DNA of 64,000 nt from Bacteroidota bacterium (GTDB lineage Bacteria > Bacteroidota > Bacteroidia > Bacteroidales > F082). The stretch covers positions 62,001 through 126,000 of the forward strand of contig JACNJS010000023.1 of NCBI GenBank assembly GCA_014382445.1. The letters run 5' to 3'. Below are positions 1 through 9,038 of the stretch, piece after piece (the stretch's first letter is position 1; each line of letters begins with the position of its first letter). Under the pieces are notes generated by a model that saw only the letters and a program-made list of their open reading frames with translations, had not been told where the DNA came from and did not search any database. The position numbers and the translations under genes are program-made.

Positions 1-339
1 ACAGATCCTTTTGAAACAGCAGAAGACATTGATATGTACATCGATAATATACAAATTAACAGTGACCCTAACCCAATATCAGGAATCTGGAATAATAAAG
101 TTGAAAATATTATATCAATGTACCCTAATCCGTTCACTACATCTGTGAATATTGATCTTACAAAAGACATGAGCAGCGTGGTTATCAGCAATTTGATGGG
201 ACAAAGAATACTAATCATAGAAAATGTTAGCAAAGGAATTGTTAACATTGATGCTTCTTTCCTCAATAAGGGCTTATATATCATTACCCTCACTGATTCT
301 AACAACAATTCAACTTCTGCAAAACTGCTGAAGAACTAA
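1..339 (+). CDS. C-terminal end of a T9SS-secreted protein (5' truncated)
   Basis: The reading frame is open from the first base of the window, so the start lies outside it. An internal ATG at 34 is not the true start. The last ~75 residues form a type A T9SS sorting domain: a YPNPF motif, a beta-sandwich pattern with 'NLMGQ' and 'KGLYIITL', and a basic tail ending KLLKN. Such tails direct export across the outer membrane and are removed or anchored at the surface. The catalytic or binding part of the protein is missing, so its function is unknown. It faces the glycan locus tail to tail, so it may or may not belong to it. Confidence 0.85.
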   Translation, partial: TDPFETAEDIDMYIDNIQINSDPNPISGIWNNKVENIISMYPNPFTTSVNIDLTKDMSSVVISNLMGQRILIIENVSKGIVNIDASFLNKGLYIITLTDSNNNSTSAKLLKN

Positions 340-350
340 TAACTTATTTT

Positions 351-394
351 AAAAAAAAAGCCTGTCGGAAAACATTCCTGCAGGCTTTTTTTTT
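351..394. terminator. Bidirectional intrinsic terminator
   Basis: Arms 351-370 and 375-394 pair with two mismatches around a 4-nt loop. The core is AAAAAGCCTG / CAGGCTTTTT, flanked by an A-run on one side and a T-run on the other. It can therefore end both the plus-strand T9SS gene (stop at 339) and the minus-strand GH3 gene (stop at 408). Confidence 0.9.
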
Positions 395-407
395 ATTTAT
401 TAATGAG

Positions 408-2663
408 TTAATTTAATAAGAATCGAATTGAATTTTTCGCATCCGAATTCCCGCCTATATAAATATCATATTCTCCGGGCTCAGTTCCGAAACTCATGTC
501 TTTCCTGTAAAATGCAAGATCATCTACTCCAATTGTAAAATTAACTGTTACCGATTCGCCTTTTTTTAAGAATATTTTCTCAAAACCTGCTAATTCCTTA
601 ACCGGGCGTGTTACACTTCCAACAAGATCATGAATATAAAGCTGCACGACTTCCCCGCCATCATAATTGCCGGTATTAGTAACAATAACCGAAACATTAA
701 GCGTTTGATTTTCTGTAATTTCTTTTTTGTCAAGTTTTAATTCTGAATATACAAAATCAGTATACGACAATCCATATCCAAAAGGATATAATGGAGAATT
801 GTCAACATCAATGTAATGAGATGTCCAGGAATCATCTGGATTATATGGCCGGCCTGTATTCTTATGATTGTAATAAATCGGAATCTGACCTACATTACGA
901 GGAAAACTCATTGTGAGTTTCCCTGCCGGGTTATAATCACCAAAAACCACATCAGCAATAGCGTTCCCTGCCTCAGTACCGGCAAACCAGGTTTCAAGAA
1001 TGGCAGGGGCAACATCGTCCAGATGCTGGATTGTTAGCGGACGACCATTCATTAGAATAACGGCTGTATTTTTGTTAGCTTTAATGATTTCATCTGCAAG
1101 CAGGTTTTGATTACCCGGAAGATCAATCACCGATCGTGACTTGGCTTCTGCACTCATATCATTGCTTTCGCCGAGAGCCAACAGAACCACGTCAGCTTGC
1201 TCAGCAACACGAATGGCTTCTGAGAATCCCGCTGTTGATGTTGTATTAAATTTAGTTCCTAAAGCATAAAGCACTGTTGCATGATCACCAAGCTTATTTT
1301 TTACACCTTCAAGTAAAGTCACTGGCTTTGTATTCCGATCACCGGCAGCTGACCATCCGCCTATCATATCAAATTTATTGTCGGCAAGCGGACCAATTAC
1401 AGCGATGCTTTTTATTTCTTTAGAAAAGGGCAATAATTGATTTTTGTTTTTTAACAGTACCATAGATTTCCTGGCAACTTCTCTGCTAAAGAGAATATGT
1501 TCAGGTGTCATTATCTCTGATTTTTCCCTTTCTTTATCGCAATACTTGTAAGAATCATCAAATAATCCGAGTTCATATTTTGCTTTTAATATCCTATAAA
1601 CTGCCTTATCGACCTGATTTTCTGACACATCACCATTTTCAACCGCCCGGTTAAGATGCTTTAAAAATCCTTGCCCAACCATATCCATATCCACACCTGC
1701 AACTACAGCCAAAACAGAAGCCTGATATAAATTTGCTGCAACACCATGTTTGATCATTTCATTAGTTGCAGTATAATCGGTAAGAACAAAACCATTAAAA
1801 CCCCATTGCTTTCTGAAAAGATCTTCCCAAAGCCACTTGTTTGCAGTACAGGGAATTCCGTTAATTTCATTAAAAGCAGTCATGGCTGAACCAACTCCCG
1901 CTTCAACCGCGGCGTGATAAGGAGGCAGGTAAGTTTCATAAAGGCTTCTTAATGAAAGATTAACAGTATTATAATCCCTGCCGGCCTCCGCAGCTCCATA
2001 AGCTGCAACATGTTTCACGCAGGCAAGTATGGTGTTATCATCTGACAGATCATTACCCTGAAAACCTTTAACTTTCGCCTTTGCAATAAGAGAACCATAC
2101 CATGGGTCTTCCCCGGCTCCTTCCATTACCCTTCCCCAACGAGGATCACGACATATATCAACCATGGGTGCAAATGTCCAATGTAGTCCTTCTGCTGATG
2201 CTTCGATGGCGGCTATTCGTGCCGATTTTTCCATCAGATCAAGATCCCATGTGCATGCCTCGGCAAGTGGAATAGGAAAAATAGTCCGGTGACCGTGAAT
2301 TACATCATAACCCAAAAGTAGAGGAATTCCAAGTCGGCTACTGTCAACAGACAAATTGATCAATTCAGTAGTGTAATCAACAGTATAACAATTCAACATC
2401 GCGCCAATTTTTCCGGCTTTAATATCATCTTTGAAGTCGGCTCTGATGTATGGTCCTGTAACGTCCCAATCGCCTCCAACCATATTCAATTGTCCGATTT
2501 TTTCTTCAATGGTCATTTTTGACATCAGTTCCCGGATTTGCTTATCATATTTTGATACAGTATAGTTGTTGCTTGTGGAATCATTTCCATTGTTGGGCAT
2601 ACAACCACACAAGACAATAGACATAATTGTTGAAAGAAAAAGAAAACGAAAGATATTTTTCAT
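408..2663 (-). CDS. GH3 beta-glucosidase, lipoprotein (BglX type)
   Basis: A 751-residue glycoside hydrolase family 3 enzyme that removes terminal beta-linked glucose from oligosaccharides. A lipoprotein signal ends in LCGC (Cys21), so it is membrane-anchored in the periplasm or at the surface. The GH3 N-terminal barrel (~40-365) contains KHVAAYGAAE and the nucleophile Asp296 in VLTDY. The C-terminal sandwich (~395-620) carries the likely acid/base Glu506 in MSAEAKSR. An Fn3-like domain (~660-740) closes the protein. Length and domain order are normal for BglX-type enzymes. It is the last gene of a SusC-SusD-GH144-GH3 cluster, 10 bp after the preceding gene. From that context it may act on sophoro-oligosaccharides (beta-1,2-glucose), but linkage specificity cannot be read from the sequence. 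Confidence 0.93.
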   Translation of the reverse strand: MKNIFRFLFLSTIMSIVLCGCMPNNGNDSTSNNYTVSKYDKQIRELMSKMTIEEKIGQLNMVGGDWDVTGPYIRADFKDDIKAGKIGAMLNCYTVDYTTELINLSVDSSRLGIPLLLGYDVIHGHRTIFPIPLAEACTWDLDLMEKSARIAAIEASAEGLHWTFAPMVDICRDPRWGRVMEGAGEDPWYGSLIAKAKVKGFQGNDLSDDNTILACVKHVAAYGAAEAGRDYNTVNLSLRSLYETYLPPYHAAVEAGVGSAMTAFNEINGIPCTANKWLWEDLFRKQWGFNGFVLTDYTATNEMIKHGVAANLYQASVLAVVAGVDMDMVGQGFLKHLNRAVENGDVSENQVDKAVYRILKAKYELGLFDDSYKYCDKEREKSEIMTPEHILFSREVARKSMVLLKNKNQLLPFSKEIKSIAVIGPLADNKFDMIGGWSAAGDRNTKPVTLLEGVKNKLGDHATVLYALGTKFNTTSTAGFSEAIRVAEQADVVLLALGESNDMSAEAKSRSVIDLPGNQNLLADEIIKANKNTAVILMNGRPLTIQHLDDVAPAILETWFAGTEAGNAIADVVFGDYNPAGKLTMSFPRNVGQIPIYYNHKNTGRPYNPDDSWTSHYIDVDNSPLYPFGYGLSYTDFVYSELKLDKKEITENQTLNVSVIVTNTGNYDGGEVVQLYIHDLVGSVTRPVKELAGFEKIFLKKGESVTVNFTIGVDDLAFYRKDMSFGTEPGEYDIYIGGNSDAKNSIRFLLN

Positions 2664-2673
2664 CTTTTATTAT

Positions 2674-3987
2674 TTAATGTGCAGTTTTATAAGTAAATCC
2701 AAGTTTTGTTAATCCATTTTGTACATCCTGATTTTTCATAAAATTATTCCATAACAAACCTGTGCGGTAGTTTTCAATCATAATAATGATAGGCCCCTGA
2801 TCAATGGCAAGAAAAGAGTTGGCATACCAATTTTTCTGCTTATTAAAAGCATCAATAAATCCATATTCTCCCCAAACCAAACCACCAATCTGGCCATAAA
2901 AATAATGCATTGCTTCAAGTGACTGAAACGGACTGTAAACTATTGAAGAAATTGCAGCTGTTGGGGATATTGTTCCATTGTCATTTGTGGGTGAATGAGC
3001 TGAATAGCCATCGGGATCATCGGAAGCAGTCAGACCCCAACAACTATCTGAATATCCTGCATAATTACCGGGGTTTCTTTCGCAATATTTAAAATTAATG
3101 AGGCTATGATTTTTATTCTGGAGCATATAATCAGCATATTGATCAGTTAACCCATTGGGATTAAGCCCTAAAAAAGAATAATGGGCGAAAAACAATGGAC
3201 CTCCCAGTGGAGGCCCTAAAGGCAATTCGAAGCCTTCGTAAATATTTCCGTTCTTTATCGATCCGTTACGTGCCCATCCCTGGTGATAAACTTCAGCAGG
3301 TATTGAATGTGTTGGCGATGAGGCAGCTAGTATATAGATTATCAAACATTCATTCCATCCTCTGATCTGCATATTCATTTGCCACCCATAATTTGGCGAC
3401 CAATGCCAATACAACACATTCTGGTTATCGCGCCTGTACCAATCCCATTCCACCTCTTCCCACAAAACCTGGATGCGGTTTCTTAGTTCTTCTTCATTAC
3501 TATCTATACCATCAAAATAAGATTGCGCAGTGAGCAATCCTTCAATGAGAAAAGCAGTTTCAACAAGGTCGCCTCCATTATCATACTGACTGAAAGGAAT
3601 CGTTTTTCCGGTTGAGCCATTTAGCCAATGAGGCCACACCCCATGGAATCTGTCGGCCGTTTCGAGAAATCCTACAATTTTAATGATACGATCTAATCCT
3701 TCATCGCGGGTAATAAAATTTCTTTCAATTCCAACTAAAATAGCCATCACACCCATGCCACTCCCGCCAGTTGTTACTAATGAAACGCCATTTCTGTCCC
3801 TTGCCATTCCAGAACTCGGATCGGCATTATCCCAGAAAAATTTAAAAGTTTGCTGCTGAACAACGTCCATCAGCTCATCATCCGGATTAATTGGAGATGG
3901 CGGGGGTGGATTGTCATTATTACAACTAAACAACATTAATGACAAAAAAACTAAGTAAAAACTGATTAATTGTTTCATTTTATACAT
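2674..3987 (-). CDS. PF10091/GH144-like lipoprotein, probable endo-beta-1,2-glucanase
   Basis: A 437-residue protein with a lipoprotein signal (LFSC, Cys22). An alternative start at Met4 would give the same mature protein. The body matches the all-helical (alpha/alpha)6 'glycoamylase' family PF10091, through TFKFFWDNADP..SGMARDR near the N-terminus, GGDLVETAFLIEGLL (~165-180) and MQIRGWNECLIIYILAASSPTH (~245-265). Family members with known activity include the GH144 endo-beta-1,2-glucanases. In Bacteroides thetaiotaomicron a GH144 gene sits beside a GH3 gene as here. I infer that this enzyme cuts beta-1,2-glucan into sophoro-oligosaccharides for the adjacent GH3. The fold assignment is firm. 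The substrate is an inference from context, because PF10091 also covers uncharacterised enzymes. Confidence 0.8.
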   Translation of the reverse strand: MYKMKQLISFYLVFLSLMLFSCNNDNPPPPSPINPDDELMDVVQQQTFKFFWDNADPSSGMARDRNGVSLVTTGGSGMGVMAILVGIERNFITRDEGLDRIIKIVGFLETADRFHGVWPHWLNGSTGKTIPFSQYDNGGDLVETAFLIEGLLTAQSYFDGIDSNEEELRNRIQVLWEEVEWDWYRRDNQNVLYWHWSPNYGWQMNMQIRGWNECLIIYILAASSPTHSIPAEVYHQGWARNGSIKNGNIYEGFELPLGPPLGGPLFFAHYSFLGLNPNGLTDQYADYMLQNKNHSLINFKYCERNPGNYAGYSDSCWGLTASDDPDGYSAHSPTNDNGTISPTAAISSIVYSPFQSLEAMHYFYGQIGGLVWGEYGFIDAFNKQKNWYANSFLAIDQGPIIIMIENYRTGLLWNNFMKNQDVQNGLTKLGFTYKTAH

Positions 3988-4095
3988 TTCTCTTAAGAAA
4001 TTTAAATTGATAGTATATTATAAAAGAGCAAGAAAAATATGTTAACCAATCATTCCTGGCATAAACAATCAACCTGGAATGATTGGTGTGAATAA

Positions 4096-5568
4096 TTAGT
4101 AATTGGGGTTCTGTAACAGAAGACCCCCACTGATATCAATCTGTGACTGTGGAACAGGAAATACTTCATTCTTGCCGGCAATAAATCCTAGCGGGCCTAA
4201 TACTTCAGCGGCTCTTCCCTGGCGAACAAGATCAAAGAACCTGTCATGTTCCATGCCCAGCTCAACCCTTCTTTCGTGCCAGATAATCTGTCGAAGCTGC
4301 GATTGATCAGTAACAGTAATGTCGGACAAACCAACTCTTTGACGAACCTGATTCAACGATTGAAGCGCGCCTGCAACATTTCCTAGTTCATTGGCAGCTT
4401 CCGCATCAATTAACAATATTTCTGCATACCTAAGCACTCTAAGATCCTTATTGGTTTGTTCATCATTACCATTAAATGTTTCCTGGGTGCGGCTAACGTA
4501 AGCTTTCTGGTTATACCTTGGGTTGGGCGTGTTGGTGATGATAATTTCGTCATCCCACATGACCTCACCGGGATAAATCATAGTTGCCTCTCTGCGTGGG
4601 TCGCCTTCTTCGTATGCATTGTTGAGTGAATCGGATGGAGAATTAAATCCCCAGCCAAATTGTCCCCTAACACCCTGCACGACAGTATATTGTTGAACAC
4701 CCAAAGCAATGGGGCCGCCAACAGCCTGCACTTCAAACAAAGATTCGCTGCTGTTTTCTCCAATCTCTCTCCAGATAGTAGAATAATCACTAACAAGCGC
4801 ATACTGACCAGAGTTAATAACATTTTCAGCCATATCAAAAGAAGCCTGCCAGTTTTTTTGATACAAATAAACTTTAGCAAGTAATCCCGTTGCAGCACCT
4901 GTAGTAGCTCTGCCCATATCGGAGGTTTCATATTGACTTTTGCTATACAAACTGTCTTTTGCATACATCAAGTCGCTTATTATCAGCTCGTAAATCTGTT
5001 CTACTGACGCGCGAATCATTGCCTGGTTTACTTGTTCGGTATTTGTTGGGTCAATCACCTTGTCGATTAAGGGTACGCCACCATAACATCTAACCAGGTT
5101 CCAATAGAAATATGCACGCAGGAATCTGGCTTCACCCATCAGCCTGTTTTTTAACGATTGTTCAATTACAATACCTGGCAAAACATCTAAAGCCAGGTTG
5201 GCACGTGTAATTCCGCGGAAGTTGGCTACCCATATTTCCCCAATTGAAATATCTGTGGGAACATATGTGAAATTTTCCATTTTGTCTTTATCGGCCCCGG
5301 TGTCTCCGGGTGTGCTGCCTTTATCAGCATCGTCAGAAGTAATACTGGTCATACCAATCCATGAAAAAGAATGCTCATCCCATTGTAACATATTGTTATA
5401 AATGGAATTTACAAGTTCCTTTGCCCGTTCTGGTGTTGAGTAGTATCCTTCTGGTGTTATTTGTCCTTCTGGTTTTACATCAAGGAAATCTTTGGTACAT
5501 GCTGCCAATATAAAAAAGCTGACAACTGTAATGAGTAATTTAATTGTATATCTTTTCATAACTATCAT
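4096..5568 (-). CDS. SusD/RagB-family glycan-binding lipoprotein
   Basis: A 490-residue SusD-like outer-membrane lipoprotein that captures oligosaccharide and forms a lid on its SusC partner. The signal peptide ends in ILAAC, followed by the usual TKDFLDVKPEG, and the TPR-like helical body includes RFLRAYFYWNLVRCYGGVPL and ends with an LLQNPNY-type C-terminus. Two starts are possible, Met1 and Met4 (MKRYT). The susC stop and this ATG are separated by one base, so the pair is probably translationally coupled. It lies upstream of the GH144/GH3 enzymes in one minus-strand unit. Confidence 0.95.
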   Translation of the reverse strand: MIVMKRYTIKLLITVVSFFILAACTKDFLDVKPEGQITPEGYYSTPERAKELVNSIYNNMLQWDEHSFSWIGMTSITSDDADKGSTPGDTGADKDKMENFTYVPTDISIGEIWVANFRGITRANLALDVLPGIVIEQSLKNRLMGEARFLRAYFYWNLVRCYGGVPLIDKVIDPTNTEQVNQAMIRASVEQIYELIISDLMYAKDSLYSKSQYETSDMGRATTGAATGLLAKVYLYQKNWQASFDMAENVINSGQYALVSDYSTIWREIGENSSESLFEVQAVGGPIALGVQQYTVVQGVRGQFGWGFNSPSDSLNNAYEEGDPRREATMIYPGEVMWDDEIIITNTPNPRYNQKAYVSRTQETFNGNDEQTNKDLRVLRYAEILLIDAEAANELGNVAGALQSLNQVRQRVGLSDITVTDQSQLRQIIWHERRVELGMEHDRFFDLVRQGRAAEVLGPLGFIAGKNEVFPVPQSQIDISGGLLLQNPNY

Positions 5569-5569
5569 T

Positions 5570-8506
5570 TTAAAAATCCAAATTAACGCCGAATAAATAT
5601 TTACCTGTGGTAGGAATAGGATTCATTTCTATTCCCGAATTCATTACGCCACCGGGTAGTTCCGGATTATATCCGCTAAAAGCCTGAAATGTGTACGGAT
5701 TTTGAGTGCTGAGATATATCCTGAGTTTAGTAATTACACTCGAATTGAGTGGTATGGTATAACCAACAGTAATGTTGTTGAACCTGAAGAAATCTCCTGA
5801 TTCCACATAATAATCTGAGGCAACCGGTACATTATTAAATGCCCTTGGTGTAGTAGTATTGGTATTTTCTTCTGTCCACCTGTCAACTAGCGAAGCTTCA
5901 ATATTTTCACCTCCCCATCTTTGGGCTTTTTTTCCGTTGTAAACTTTGTTTCCAACATTTCCAAAAGCACTCACTTGCATATCAAAACGCTTGATGTTCA
6001 CCATGAGATTAATTCCGAAATAAAATACAGGCTGGTATGAACCAACGAAAATCCTGTCTTCATTATCAAGCACTCCGTCATCGTTGTTGTCTTTATACTT
6101 GAAATCTCCGATTTTAGTCCCTGGAAAATGTGGTGTGTCATTGATTTCTTCCACCGTTTGATACAGCCCGTCTGTTTCATATACCCAGAAACTACCAACA
6201 GGTTGCCCTACTGATGTACGAGTAACAGTTTGTCCATTCCCCAACGAGCCTCCATCAATTGGAAGTCCGTTTGCCAGGTCAACGATCTCATTTTTGTTGT
6301 AAGTTACATTACCTCCAATTGAATAGCTGATATCTTTACGAATCTCATCTCTCCAGTTAATAGATAATTCAACACCTTCGTTAACCAGTTCAGCAATATT
6401 GGTTACATAGCTTGAAGAACCTAGAATAGCTGGAAGCGGAGCCGGGTATAACAAGTTTTTGGTGTTTTTTTTGTAATAATCAATTTCTCCGTAAAGCCTG
6501 TCATTCAGGAATCCGAAATCGAGTCCAATATCAAGACCGGTTGAAGATTCCCACGTTAAATTCGGATCCTTTACATCGGTGATGGTTGAACCATTCTGGA
6601 TTTCTTCATCAAATGGGTAGGAAATACCGGTTGCTATGGTATATAGGAACAAATTTGTGCTGATGTTGTCATTACCTACCTGTCCCCAACTTCCTCTTAA
6701 TTTCAGGTTGCTGACGAATTTTATGTCCTTCATGAAATTTTCAGCTGAGATTCGCCATCCTAGCCCAACTGAAGGGAAAAAGCCCCACCGGTTAGCTTCA
6801 GAAAATCGTGATGACCCTTCATATCTTACAGTTCCGGTAACGAAATATTTTCCGCTGTAATTATAGGCCGTGCGTGCAACATAGGAAAATCTTCTCCATT
6901 TATCCCCTCCATTTCCATTGGTAGCTGTTGCTGCATCGCCCAAATTCAGGTACCAGTAATTTTCTTGTGGAGGCACGTCCTGACGATATCCTGACAGGTA
7001 AGTTGAATTCATCTCTTCCATAGTAAAACCGGCTGTAGCATCGAGGTTGTGTTTACCCATGAAACTCTTGGCATAATTAAACATATTATCAAAAGTATAA
7101 TGATAACGTTCATTTGTGTTAACACTTAGGTTACTAATCAGGTTTTGTTGCGAAGAGGAAGCCACGTAGTACGGGTTGTAATATTTTGACTCATCGTTTC
7201 CAACATCCAATCCGAAGCTGGATCTAAATGTTAGTTCGTGATAAATATCAGCATCACCCCAAAAACTAGCCTGAATTTGATATCCTTTACCAAAGTTGTT
7301 GTAATAAGCCAGTGTTGCTACCGGATTACCAACATTATTAACATTGTTTGAATTACCCCAATTACCGGCGGAATCATAAACCGGAACATTAGGAGCCTGC
7401 CTGTAAGCTGAATTGTAAACCCCCGTATTTGGAAAGTCTGCTTTATAAGTTGACATACTGAGAATGTTTCCCATTGTCAACCAACTGGCAATTTTGTATT
7501 CATTATTTAACCTCAGAGTGTACCTGTCAAAGTTATTTTTTTGCAAGACACCTTTTTCACCGTTATAACTAAAACTAACCAGATATGTTATTTCATCAGT
7601 CCCACCCGACATTGAAACTGATTGTTGAATCATCTGACCCATTCGGGTTACTTCATCAAGCCAAAGAGTATTAACAGGATAAGTTTCTCCGGTAAAAATT
7701 GGGGGTTTGTTTGTGCGTTCAAGCGCTTCATTGGTGTATTCTTCATAAAATTTTGAAGTAGCCATTTTTACACGATTAGCTATAACATTTAACCCGTAAT
7801 ATCCATGGTAACTCAATTTCATTTTACTCTTGGTGCCTTTTTTAGTAGTAATTATTACTACCCCATTGGAAGCTCTTGCACCATAAATAGCTTGCGAGGA
7901 AGCGTCTTTCAAAACATCAATGGATTGTATGTCATTGTTATTCAAATTTCTGATGTCACTGGTGATAATACCATCTACAACATACAATGGACTAGTGCCG
8001 GCTTGAATAGACCCAATACCCCTGATTAGGATTTCAGGACTACTCCCGGGTAAGCCGTTGCTAATTACCTGCACACCTGCCGCTTGTCCCTGTAATGCCA
8101 AAGCCGGCGAAACTGATGCAATGCCGGCAATTTCACTGGCTTTGACCTGGGATACTGATCCGGTTAGGTCTTTCTTTTTAACAGTACCGTATCCTATTAC
8201 TACAACATCTTGCAATTGGGCAATATCCCACTGAAGTGAAACATTGATTGCTGTTTGGTTTCCAACAGTTATTTCAATCGTTTGCATGCCAATGTAAGAG
8301 AATTGTAAGATATTATCGCTGCTGGCTTTAATTGCATAAGTACCATCTTGATCTGTGATAGTACCAAGGGAGGTTCCTTTAATTACAACATTAACACCCG
8401 GTAAAGTATAACCTTCGGCGGCCGTAACGACCCCCGAGATTGTTTTTTCCTGTGCTGTCAAATTCATCCCGTAAAGCAGGATTGAAAAGAGTAGTAGTTT
8501 TTTCAT
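5570..8506 (-). CDS. SusC/RagA-family TonB-linked outer-membrane transporter
   Basis: A 978-residue TonB-dependent importer. It has a signal peptide of about 18 residues (cut near TAQ), a carboxypeptidase-regulatory-like domain (~20-100) and the conserved VVIGYGTVKKKDLTGSVS segment. The plug (~115-220) contains QGQAAGVQV and VVDGI, and a beta-barrel follows, ending in LFGVNLDF. It has no N-terminal STN domain, so it is not a FecA-type sensor receptor. It is the first gene of the four-gene glycan locus. A weak promoter-like TATCTTTA lies on the minus strand at 8597-8604. No HTCS, SusR or ECF regulator gene is adjacent. Confidence 0.96.
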   Translation of the reverse strand: MKKLLLFSILLYGMNLTAQEKTISGVVTAAEGYTLPGVNVVIKGTSLGTITDQDGTYAIKASSDNILQFSYIGMQTIEITVGNQTAINVSLQWDIAQLQDVVVIGYGTVKKKDLTGSVSQVKASEIAGIASVSPALALQGQAAGVQVISNGLPGSSPEILIRGIGSIQAGTSPLYVVDGIITSDIRNLNNNDIQSIDVLKDASSQAIYGARASNGVVIITTKKGTKSKMKLSYHGYYGLNVIANRVKMATSKFYEEYTNEALERTNKPPIFTGETYPVNTLWLDEVTRMGQMIQQSVSMSGGTDEITYLVSFSYNGEKGVLQKNNFDRYTLRLNNEYKIASWLTMGNILSMSTYKADFPNTGVYNSAYRQAPNVPVYDSAGNWGNSNNVNNVGNPVATLAYYNNFGKGYQIQASFWGDADIYHELTFRSSFGLDVGNDESKYYNPYYVASSSQQNLISNLSVNTNERYHYTFDNMFNYAKSFMGKHNLDATAGFTMEEMNSTYLSGYRQDVPPQENYWYLNLGDAATATNGNGGDKWRRFSYVARTAYNYSGKYFVTGTVRYEGSSRFSEANRWGFFPSVGLGWRISAENFMKDIKFVSNLKLRGSWGQVGNDNISTNLFLYTIATGISYPFDEEIQNGSTITDVKDPNLTWESSTGLDIGLDFGFLNDRLYGEIDYYKKNTKNLLYPAPLPAILGSSSYVTNIAELVNEGVELSINWRDEIRKDISYSIGGNVTYNKNEIVDLANGLPIDGGSLGNGQTVTRTSVGQPVGSFWVYETDGLYQTVEEINDTPHFPGTKIGDFKYKDNNDDGVLDNEDRIFVGSYQPVFYFGINLMVNIKRFDMQVSAFGNVGNKVYNGKKAQRWGGENIEASLVDRWTEENTNTTTPRAFNNVPVASDYYVESGDFFRFNNITVGYTIPLNSSVITKLRIYLSTQNPYTFQAFSGYNPELPGGVMNSGIEMNPIPTTGKYLFGVNLDF

Positions 8507-8734
8507 AGAATCAGTTTAAGGTGGACTCTTAAAATATAGTTTTGGTTTTTGTAAAAACAGCAAGAACCCCACAACTGTTTTTCAAAAAGTTAGGTGTAAA
8601 GATACAACTTAATTTTCTCTTTTATGAGCCATTTGTAAGTGAATTTGTAAGAGATGACCCCCTGGAAAGTATGTTTTAATTGTTATACTTTTATTTTAAA
8701 TTCACTATGCTAACGCCCAATAAGATAGTATCTA
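8507..8734. other. Leader/promoter region of the first susC gene
   Basis: Non-coding stretch upstream of the minus-strand susC. It holds an inverted repeat, AAAAACAG (8553-8560) with CTGTTTTT (8575-8582), which could form a leader hairpin. It also has a near-consensus -7 element at 8597-8604 (minus strand, 7 of 8 bases) and a short direct repeat ATTTGTAAG. No clear operator was found. Confidence 0.4.
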
Positions 8735-8890
8735 TTACCAACCTCCATCACGGGCAAAAAGTCAGATATGGTACTAAATATTTGTTGAACGATTTAATAA
8801 CGGCGATGCTACCAACGATCCAAAACCAGAAAATATTATCGCTGCTGGCAACTTCCTGCCGGTTCCTGAAAATTGGGAAATACCATCCCG
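8735..8890 (+). pseudogene. Fragment of a GH13 alpha-amylase gene
   Basis: Translating the frame that contains AKSQIWY gives an in-frame stop followed by IFVERFNNGDATNDP, then NFLPVPENW. This matches residues ~33-72 of the intact GH13 lipoprotein encoded at 13058 (AKSQIWYQIFVERFNNGDATNDP...FRPVPDDW). The Gln codon CAA has become TAA. Nucleotide similarity is high over the first ~70 bp and lower afterwards. No signal peptide comes before it and no barrel follows. It is therefore a decayed remnant, probably of a paralogue rather than a recent copy. Confidence 0.85.
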
Positions 8891-9038
8891 GATAAAGAAC
8901 AAGTATCGTATATCGTTAATCGGAGGAGAAAGTAACCAGAAATTCTAACATTAAGATAAAGATGGCGGCGGCGGCTGTTTGGGTTGGGATAATTCAAAAA
9001 TAGTTCTGTGCATGTTCTTCAATCATTAATATGCAATC
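8891..9038. other. Spacer between the amylase remnant and the Crp/Fnr gene
   Basis: About 150 bp with no recognisable gene. It contains a GCGGCGGCGGCTG run that is more GC-rich than its surroundings, and no clear terminator. The frame of the amylase remnant runs on to a stop near 8946 without similarity to the intact gene. Confidence 0.4.

Noticed and set aside
8680-8895. Apparent 71-codon ORF on the plus strand
   Set aside because: It is the wrong frame of the amylase remnant; its resemblance to an out-of-frame ORF inside the intact amylase reflects DNA homology only.
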